From Negativicutes bacterium (GTDB taxonomy: Bacteria > Bacillota_C > Negativicutes > Sporomusales_B > JARLHX01), in contig JARLHX010000333.1 of assembly GCA_031292035.1 (NCBI GenBank), positions 1 to 25,874 on the forward strand: a stretch of DNA of 25,874 nucleotides. The letters run 5' to 3'. The position numbers and the translations under genes are program-made. Positions 21,295-25,874 of this stretch are shown here, in pieces. The stretch's first letter is position 1. Every line of letters starts with the position of its first letter. Below the pieces are notes generated by a model, which saw only the letters and a list, made by a program, of their open reading frames with translations, ran no database searches and was not told where the DNA came from.

Positions 21295-21666
21295 ATGGAG
21301 GAGTTTAAAGTAAGTCCGGAAGAATCGGTATTACTTCATTTAACACCAGAAGAGGTTACGTTAATTTTTTATGTATTAGGCATTGCTGTCGCAGAACCGT
21401 TAACTATTAACGAACTTAATGTCTTGGGGAACGCATTGTTTGAAATGGCAGAAGTTCTTATCGTTATCGCAACCCAACGAACATTAATTAATGACGCTTT
21501 GAAGGCACAGCAAGAAAAAGAATCTGCGGAAAAAGAAAAGAAAGAATCTGCGGAGAAAGAAAAAGAGGAGAAAAAGTCTAATGAGGAATTGCAGTCGAAG
21601 CTTAAAAAGTTACAAGAACAGATTCAACAGTTACAAGAACAAATAAACCAATTAAAGAAAAAGTAA
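21295..21666 (+). CDS. Small helical protein with C-terminal coiled coil (member A of a related pair)
   Basis: A 123-residue protein starting at ATG 21295 with GGAG eight bases upstream. Residues 1-62 are a compact helical part: LTPEEVTLIFYVLGIAVAEP, then NELNVLGNALFEMAEVLIVI. From residue 70 on it is a highly charged coiled coil (repeats of ESAEKEK, then LKKLQEQIQQLQEQINQLKK). The helical part resembles that of the minus-strand gene 21692-21979: GIA, then a short gap, then E.N/ELLGN and a hydrophobic helix. Small proteins with the 'GIA...E.N.LGN.L' pattern occur widely in clostridia and Negativicutes without known function. The gene is AT-rich. The two related genes face each other with only 25 bases between the stops. 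Confidence 0.72.
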   Translation: MEEFKVSPEESVLLHLTPEEVTLIFYVLGIAVAEPLTINELNVLGNALFEMAEVLIVIATQRTLINDALKAQQEKESAEKEKKESAEKEKEEKKSNEELQSKLKKLQEQIQQLQEQINQLKKK

Positions 21667-21691
21667 TCTATTAGGAATCTACTAGGTTCGG

Positions 21692-21979
21692 CTAGCCCTG
21701 ACCTGGCTCTTTTTTTAAAAAATCTTGTAAACGATTAAAGATTTCTAAATATTTTTCTTTTTTCTTTTTTAGTTCCTCATCTGTTTTATGATCGCCAGAC
21801 ATAGTTAATGTATTTCCCACTAGTAATAAGACATTTCCAAGAAGTTCCCGTTCATCCGGGTTTAAGCATTGAGTTATTGCTATTCCGGTTAAATTAGCAA
21901 GTTGAATTAATTCATCTGTATCAAGTGATTGCATGGAAACCGCGATAAATTTTATGCGCGATTCAATTATGAGCTTCAA
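21692..21979 (-). CDS. Small helical protein (member B of a related pair)
   Basis: A 95-residue minus-strand protein. TTG at 21977-21979 is preferred because AGGTGA lies five bases upstream; GTG at 21988 is the alternative. Residues 19-60 (LDTDELIQLANLTGIAITQC, then LNPDERELLGNVLLLVGNTL) match the helical part of the plus-strand partner in the order of hydrophobic residues, GIA and LGN. It ends with a charged helix (DEELKKKKEKYLEIFNRLQD) instead of a long coiled coil. The stop overlaps the partner's weak terminator region. Convergent layout, shared module and different tails suggest divergence after duplication. No family name was recognised. Confidence 0.65.
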   Translation of the reverse strand: MKLIIESRIKFIAVSMQSLDTDELIQLANLTGIAITQCLNPDERELLGNVLLLVGNTLTMSGDHKTDEELKKKKEKYLEIFNRLQDFLKKEPGQG

Positions 21980-21988
21980 TCTAGTCAC

Positions 21989-22454
21989 CTACATGATATT
22001 CTATTTCGTATAAATAATATGTTAATTGATTCGTGATTATTACTGAAAAGCAATAGGTCAAGTGCTGACCTTTTTATTCGAGAGCGGGCAACAAGAGATT
22101 CGAACTTGCCATCTCTGAACGTATCTGGAAATACTATATTTAGTAGCTTGATGCTGAAATCAACAAAGTTAGCTACAACATAGTATTGGGTTTATATATT
22201 GATGGCACTGGTACATTGTACGCAAAATAATAATTGTCATAGAAATGTAACGTTGTTATTTGTCAATTCCTGAAAGGGAGAACTCTAATAACGAAATTCG
22301 AGTACAACCACAGTCCCTAAATTGCATAAACATGCTCGCATTAAAGCGTATTTTACAGGGTATAATAATTATGCAAAGTGGCGTTGTGAGGTATCTATGA
22401 CGCCAAAAATTAATATAGCTAAACAGGTTGAACATCCCGCAAACCCAGTAATAA
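21989..22454. other. AT-rich gap without a supportable gene
   Basis: It holds one small terminator-like hairpin (aggtca at 22055-22060 with tgacct at 22066-22071, then TTTT) with no plus-strand gene to serve. A tRNA T-arm look-alike on the minus strand (22081-22125) does not fold properly. A TATAAT (22361-22366) has no good -35. A frame opening at 22322 runs into repeat copy 3 in the wrong frame and is not supported. Confidence 0.5.
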
Positions 22455-22582
22455 CGTCAAACAGGGTTTTCACGAGATTCCCAAGAAAAAACTCCCCCAC
22501 AAAGTCTGGAAAGACTGCATCAACTGCCCCAAGTTCCCCAACTGCGACGAAGTGGCGCTGGCAATGGGAAGTGTGATTCTAT
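22455..22582 (+). pseudogene. Repeat copy 3: acetyltransferase C-terminal fragment, frame kept
   Basis: From cgtcaaacaggg the bases encode VKQGFHEIPKKKLPHKVWKD and then CINCPKFPNCDEVA, matching residues 112-145 of the acetyltransferase, before a divergent end (LAMGSVIL, stop at 22580-22582). The frame is intact and several differences from copy 1 are synonymous (atc/att, aag/aaa). The fragment therefore probably comes from a functional homologue in another strain, not from random decay of a local duplicate. It has no start. Similarity to copy 1 resumes at gtcctgacaat (22609) and continues through the terminator. Confidence 0.85.
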
Positions 22583-22652
22583 AAGGGATCAAGGGCATTT
22601 GTGGTATAGTCCTGACAATCATTGTGAGGAAGTATGACCCTTCAGAAATACA

Positions 22653-22696
22653 AGGTGGTACAAAGCTACAGGGCTTTTGTACTACCTGATTTTTTT
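22653..22696 (+). terminator. Second copy of the acetyltransferase terminator
   Basis: aggtggtacaaagc (22653-22666) pairs with gcttttgtactacct (22673-22687) with one G-U pair and one extra T, then seven T. The flanks (tgtgaggaagtatgaccctt, 22624-22643) match those of copy 1 nearly exactly. Confidence 0.85.
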
Positions 22697-22700
22697 GTTT

Positions 22701-23115
22701 CCGAATAAGTTTTGAGAGATTAACCTTTGCGCAGGGGATTGTCGAGACGTAAAGTGAGACTGTCTCTTTGTGTCTAATAGGCAATTAATGCTTTTCGGTG
22801 TCAAACCGTCCCTGTGACACCTAACACTATCGGATAGAAGAAGAACTTCCAAAACTATAGATACCTTTTAGACAATAATTTATCTCGAATGACAAAAAAA
22901 GGGCCGCAATTGATGCGGTCCTTTTGATTATGTAGTACAATGAAGTTGGGAATTTATAACAGTAACATCAACTCGGAAAGTGTTATGCATGGACGGTTAA
23001 GTAGGCGGAAGATCAAGGATTCCGTCGGGCAATGCGTTGGTATGGTACTAGTCAATAGATAGGACTCTACATGACTCGTTCTTACCTAAGATAGGATTGA
23101 ATGGGGAGATTACAG
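22701..23115. other. Intergenic region ahead of the TPR-DUF2971 gene, with one terminator
   Basis: The only clear element is a hairpin at 22900-22922 (a-ggg-ccgc with gcgg-tcc-t, loop AATTGAT) flanked by A's and T's, so it could terminate in both directions. No gene upstream obviously needs it. The 170 bases before the start codon have no convincing promoter or operator. Confidence 0.5.
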
Positions 23116-24693
23116 ATGAGTGAGAACGATGTGAGTCAACATAATCCCGAAGAACGAGAAAAAATTGAACGTAGTACATTCTTTTTTATAAAGGCCAACA
23201 ATTTCTTTCGTGCCGGAAATTACTTTGAGGCCTTAATCAATGTTAATGATGCAATTAGAATTTATGAAAAGAATACTCCGGCGCATACTTTGAAAATCCA
23301 GATTCTCTTTGTACGCAAGGAATTTGGCGAAGTTATTTTGCACTTAACAACTTTAGAAAGTCTATATCCCGATATTTACAATGTTTTAAATGGGGATTTT
23401 GCAATAGGGTTGGCCTATCACAACATTCCTAACTCACTTAACGCGGCAGAACGGTATTATCGCAAGGCAATTCGTAATCCACTGTATCAGGATATCGCAT
23501 ATTTTTATCTTGGGAAGGTCCTTATAGGTCTCCAGAATATCGAGGAAGGACTTGAATATTTTGTTAAGGCAAATGAACTAAAACCTGATTGGAGTACCCC
23601 GTTATTTCAAAGGGCGATAATAATGTGGCAAAACAAACATCCGAGATATAATGATGCGGTTTTAGATTTTATAAATAAATTTCCGCATAATGGATTAGAA
23701 GTAATCTATTTATTCTCTTTGCCCGTAATGAATACTCCTTTAGGGAAGAAATTAACTCCTCTTAGCGAACTTTATCATTATACGAGTGAGGAAGGAATAA
23801 AAGGTATTATCGAAACAAAAAAATTAAGGTTAACTCGTATCGATTTCTTGAATGACCCATCGGAAAGGAATTACTTCGCAAAAGTCATCAATTCAATGAT
23901 AACTAAGGCAAAAAACATTAATATGGTTCAGTTCGAAACTGATCTAAATGTGGTCAAGGATTTATTCGAGGCTATTGTTTCAGTTGTTTATGAAAGCCTT
24001 AGAATACAGGATTCAGTTAAGAAGTATTATAAAACTTCAATTGTTTCTCGAATTGATTTTTTGAACCTTGTAAAGACCTCTGTTAACAGTGGATTTGATA
24101 AGTATTATGTTCTATCCTTAACTCAAGAGGAAGATGAATTACCTTTATGGTCAATGTATTGCCGAAACGAAGGATATAATATTGAATTTAATTCTACAGA
24201 ACTAGTAAATAATATGGTTCAACTTCAAACAAACGTTCCTGAGTTGGAACCTTATTTAAATATGCAATCAAAAATAATTTATAATCATGGAACTATCTAC
24301 CAATTAATTTCGTATATTTATAATAAATATTTTGTGAATATCACTGATACTTACACTAGAATTAGTCTACTACTGTCCGTAGTAATCGTCGCGTCCGCCT
24401 TCGTAAAAAATAAAAAATTTGGATTTGAGAATGAATCTAGGATAGTAGTCGCAAAAATCCCAAAACCGAACAATCCGGATTCGCATCTAGAGGTACTTTT
24501 TCGAATTGCAAACGGTACCCTTATCCCATTTATTGAAATCCCCATTACCGATGGTACTAATTGGCCTATAAAGAGGATTAAACTTGGCCCTAACAACAAA
24601 AGAGATACGGCAGTGCCAGGAATGATTTCGTTCCTTGCAAAACATGGTTTATCACACGTCAAGGTTGTTCGGTCGGAGATTCCGCTGCGGTAA
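23116..24693 (+). CDS. TPR-DUF2971 fusion protein
   Basis: A 525-residue protein. ATG 23116 has GGGGAG seven bases upstream; the ATG at 23101 lies before that site. Residues about 15-190 are helical repeats of TPR type (AGNYFEALINVNDAIRIYEK; AERYYRKAIRNP; AYFYLGKVLIGLQNIEEGLE). Residues about 215-520 match DUF2971: ELYHYTSEEGIKGIIETKKL (YHYTS at 220-224), RIDFLNDPSE (LNDPSE at 245-250), SLTQEEDELPLWSMYC, and FGFENESRIVV near the C-terminus. The H-Y-T opening, NDP.E loop and E.E.R motif recall ADP-ribosyltransferase-like folds, but that link is inference. There is no signal peptide or membrane helix. The gene is strongly AT-rich compared with the chromosomal backbone and stands alone in an accessory region, which suits a defence or stress effector. 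Family fairly firm; function unknown. Confidence 0.8.
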   Translation: MSENDVSQHNPEEREKIERSTFFFIKANNFFRAGNYFEALINVNDAIRIYEKNTPAHTLKIQILFVRKEFGEVILHLTTLESLYPDIYNVLNGDFAIGLAYHNIPNSLNAAERYYRKAIRNPLYQDIAYFYLGKVLIGLQNIEEGLEYFVKANELKPDWSTPLFQRAIIMWQNKHPRYNDAVLDFINKFPHNGLEVIYLFSLPVMNTPLGKKLTPLSELYHYTSEEGIKGIIETKKLRLTRIDFLNDPSERNYFAKVINSMITKAKNINMVQFETDLNVVKDLFEAIVSVVYESLRIQDSVKKYYKTSIVSRIDFLNLVKTSVNSGFDKYYVLSLTQEEDELPLWSMYCRNEGYNIEFNSTELVNNMVQLQTNVPELEPYLNMQSKIIYNHGTIYQLISYIYNKYFVNITDTYTRISLLLSVVIVASAFVKNKKFGFENESRIVVAKIPKPNNPDSHLEVLFRIANGTLIPFIEIPITDGTNWPIKRIKLGPNNKRDTAVPGMISFLAKHGLSHVKVVRSEIPLR

Positions 24694-24961
24694 AACAGAC
24701 CCTCGGTACTCTCAACGTGCCTACGGGTTCTCATCCATAAATACTAGGTAAGGTAGAGTCTCATTTGTTTCCTCAGCTTCCATTCGACATCCCGTCAAAT
24801 CTCTCTCGGATTTCGGTTCGGGAAAACGAATCTGGGGGAAATTATAACAGGCGCGAAGGTTCTCATAAGGGCCACGATTTTGACTCATTCATTTCTCGAT
24901 CTGGATCGAGATTCCTATCAATGATCCGAACCAAATAGAGAGGAAGTGGGTATGATGAACG
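24694..24961. other. Gap with no supportable gene
   Basis: No binding site, terminator or clean frame was found. The right part (from about 24915) may be decayed upstream sequence of the histidine-kinase fragment, since R-T and D-x-G-like codons appear in shifting frames, but stops interrupt all of them. A ctcgatc-tg-gatcgag palindrome is at 24896-24911. Confidence 0.4.
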
Positions 24962-25177
24962 CAGGTCAAGACAAGTCAGGAGGCAAATTATACTCCGTTC
25001 CGCCCGACGCCTTTCATTACAACAAAAGAGAATGGCGTAGGGTTGGGACTGGCTGTATGCTACAGGATTGCCGACCGTCATCACGCGACCATTGAGGTGG
25101 AAACGGGTCCGGCAGGAACGACGGTCAAATTCTTTTTTAAACTGAAGACTCCAGATCAACAGCTAAGGAAGGATTGA
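24962..25177 (+). pseudogene. Histidine-kinase ATPase fragment (C-terminal end only)
   Basis: From base 25007 the frame reads TPFITTKENGVGLGLAVCYR, then IADRHHATIEVETGPAGTTV and KFFFKL. This is the F-box and G2-box end of a sensor histidine kinase HATPase domain (PFFTTK.NGTGLGL...I...H...I.V...GGTTF). Just upstream (24962-24990) another frame reads GQDKSGGKL, like the G.....KL before the F-box, but 16 odd bases (24991-25006) break the frame. No start exists. After KFFFKL the frame continues KTPDQQLRKD to the stop at 25175. Those last codons lie inside the 57-bp palindrome and equal the end of the convergent DUF2508 protein. It is a clear non-functional remnant. Confidence 0.75.
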
Positions 25178-25208
25178 CAATGTCAATCCTTCCTTAGCTG
25201 TTGATCTG
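25152..25208. repeat. Perfect 57-bp palindrome (28-bp arms, one central base)
   Basis: The arm 25152-25179 (begins cagatcaacag, ends gattgaca) is the exact reverse complement of 25181-25208; base 25180 is the centre. It contains the stop codons of both the kinase fragment (plus) and the DUF2508 gene (minus). Both proteins therefore end in DQQLRKD. There is no T-run. It is unusually long and exact for a terminator and looks like an inverted duplication of the 3' end of one gene. Confidence 0.92.
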
Positions 25209-25455
25209 CTTTTTCCGCAATCCCTGACCTGGCTTTTCTCAGGAAATATCTGTACTCGCTTTCGGCGGCGAGCATCTGGTATATGGCATAATCTGCCATG
25301 TCGGCGTCGGTGGCCTGATTATAACAGCTTTTTGCCCAGGCGAGGTTGCTTTGGGCTCTCGCCAGCGCCACCGGCAGTGTGGGCAGGGCCAAAGGCGGTT
25401 TCCGGCCGCTGCCGAGACAATCCGCGATCCATGTTCCCAAACCTTGTCTTAACAT
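25183..25455 (-). CDS. DUF2508 (YaaL-like) family protein
   Basis: A 90-residue minus-strand protein. ATG at 25453-25455 has GGAGGG six bases upstream, so it is preferred over the longer frame from 25488. The core ALARAQSNLAWAKSCYNQAT, then DADMADYAIYQMLAAESEYR and YFLRKARSGI matches DUF2508 (Bacillus YaaL): A...W..A...F/Y....D..D.AIY...AAE..Y.FLL..AR. The family is a small helical protein of unknown role, often near recR and bofA, which are not in this window. The tail EKADQQLRKD lies in the palindrome. The gene is GC-rich like the backbone, so the accessory region probably ends at the palindrome. Confidence 0.85.
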   Translation of the reverse strand: MLRQGLGTWIADCLGSGRKPPLALPTLPVALARAQSNLAWAKSCYNQATDADMADYAIYQMLAAESEYRYFLRKARSGIAEKADQQLRKD

Positions 25456-25553
25456 GTTGATTCCCTCCATGGCCGTAGCGGCAGACATTCGCTTGCAATA
25501 AAATATATTATGAACATGTCCGGGCTATGAACGAAATCTGGCTGGTACACCCC

Positions 25554-25587
25554 CTGTCACAGTTTTGTCACGTTTGCCGGTTACAAT
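25554..25587 (+). promoter_or_regulatory. Pho-box-like promoter (OmpR/PhoB-family regulator site)
   Basis: CTGTCAC (25554-25560) and TTGTCAC (25565-25571) are direct 7-bp repeats four bases apart, an 11-base period as in the PhoB box (CTGTCATnnnnCTGTCAT). TACAAT (25582-25587) starts ten bases after the second repeat, where the -10 of PhoB-type promoters lies, and there is no sigma-A -35. It points to the secreted-protein gene at 25623. Confidence 0.5.
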
Positions 25588-25622
25588 AAGAACATTACAT
25601 AACAAGGGATGGTGTTTTGGTA

Positions 25623-25874
25623 ATGAAGAAACTACTTGTTTTAGTCGCAGTCGTTGTGGCGGTCAGCATCTTTCCCTTGGCCGCGTATGCCGACGACGAG
25701 CATCATGACCGGGAATGGAAGGAGCATCACGATCGGGCCTGGCACGATCATGAGCGGGAATGGAAAGAGCATGACCGGGAATGGAAAGAGCATCGCGATG
25801 ACCGGCGCTGGCGGGAAGTCCACGCGAAAGAGTGGAACGACTGGTATCGGTGGCACCGGGACAACGAAAGCGAA
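25623..25874 (+). CDS. Secreted HDREW-repeat protein (5' part; runs off the window)
   Basis: The frame is open from ATG 25623 to the last base (84 codons, no stop), so the gene is cut by the window end. Residues 1-22 are a clear signal peptide (MKKLLVLVAVVVAVSIFPLA, cleavage probably after AYA). The mature part is built of near repeats of about eight residues: HDREWKEH, HDRAWHDH, EREWKEH, DREWKEH, then RRWREVHAKEWNDW. It is extremely rich in His, Asp, Glu, Arg and Trp. Such a pattern suggests metal binding or a helical charged surface protein in the periplasm or cell wall. No family was recognised. The binding site is GGGATGG. A Pho-box-like direct repeat lies upstream, so expression may answer to phosphate or envelope stress. 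Confidence 0.8.
   Translation, partial: MKKLLVLVAVVVAVSIFPLAAYADDEHHDREWKEHHDRAWHDHEREWKEHDREWKEHRDDRRWREVHAKEWNDWYRWHRDNESE

Noticed and set aside
22081..22125. tRNA T-arm look-alike on the minus strand (gttcgaat)
   Set aside because: The T-stem bases do not pair beyond two positions, and no D-arm, anticodon arm or matching 5' acceptor half is found upstream.
22322..22576. 84-codon frame ahead of and across repeat copy 3
   Set aside because: It starts at TTG without a binding site, and its second half is the acetyltransferase fragment read in the wrong frame.
9354..25177. MASE3 remnant and histidine-kinase remnant as two halves of one split gene
   Set aside because: They lie 14 kb apart on opposite strands, and the missing middle domains are not present; nothing in the sequence ties them together.
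25690..25800. CRISPR-like short DNA repeats
   Set aside because: The repeats are in-frame codons for HDREWKEH-type peptide repeats with no spacers of constant length.

Overview
The window looks like chromosomal DNA of an anaerobic, GC-rich, low-branching Firmicute, most likely a Negativicutes/Sporomusaceae-type organism. This is an inference from gene content: strong Shine-Dalgarno sites, an ACT-domain protein paired with a DUF711/PFL protein, DUF1540, DUF896 and DUF2508 small proteins, a MASE3 sensor, and an ArgA-like acetyltransferase with a cysteine tail. No rRNA, tRNA or CRISPR array was seen.

Layout. (1) 1-580: the 3' end of an ABC exporter gene and its terminator. (2) 642-8620: a block of phage late genes, all on + and tightly packed. 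It holds a large tail/stabilisation-like protein, small structural proteins, ejection-type Q/N/A-rich proteins, an AT-rich insert (toxin-like C-terminus plus a membrane protein), and a lysis cassette (XhlA-like protein, holin-like protein, GH73 glucosaminidase, papain-like protease, N-anchored spanin-like protein). No integrase, repressor, terminase, portal or capsid gene is visible, so this is a remnant or one end of a prophage. (3) 8728-10427: a small membrane protein gene and a broken MASE3-GAF sensor gene, both on -. (4) 10520-19259: ordinary housekeeping genes. These are a zinc-ribbon protein, DUF1540, an Fsr-type MFS exporter, DUF896, an AhpF/TrxB-like flavoprotein, uracil permease uraA with a structured leader, the ACT + PFL pair, a MoeA-like molybdopterin-binding protein, and endonuclease III. 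(5) 19260-25177: an accessory region. A MITE-like palindrome precedes an ArgA-like GNAT gene with a clear sigma-A promoter and ArgR-box-like operators. The 3' end of that gene recurs twice downstream as fragments (20709 and 22455), and copy 3 also carries the gene's terminator. AT-rich cargo lies between and after the copies: small unknown proteins, an AbrB-like zinc-ribbon remnant, a convergent pair of related small proteins, and a TPR-DUF2971 protein. The region closes with a decayed histidine-kinase fragment that ends in a perfect 57-bp palindrome. (6) 25183-25874: a DUF2508 gene on -, and the 5' part of a secreted HDREW-repeat protein gene behind a Pho-box-like promoter.

The most unusual signal is the repeated acetyltransferase 3' end with different small cargo in each interval and no recombinase in sight. 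It looks like a gene-acquisition hotspot that rebuilds the end of the host gene each time. Second are the toxin-like tip and membrane-protein neighbour inside the phage ejection genes, and the TPR-DUF2971 protein, whose position in the hotspot suggests a defence-type role. All functional statements are read from sequence by eye; no database search was run.
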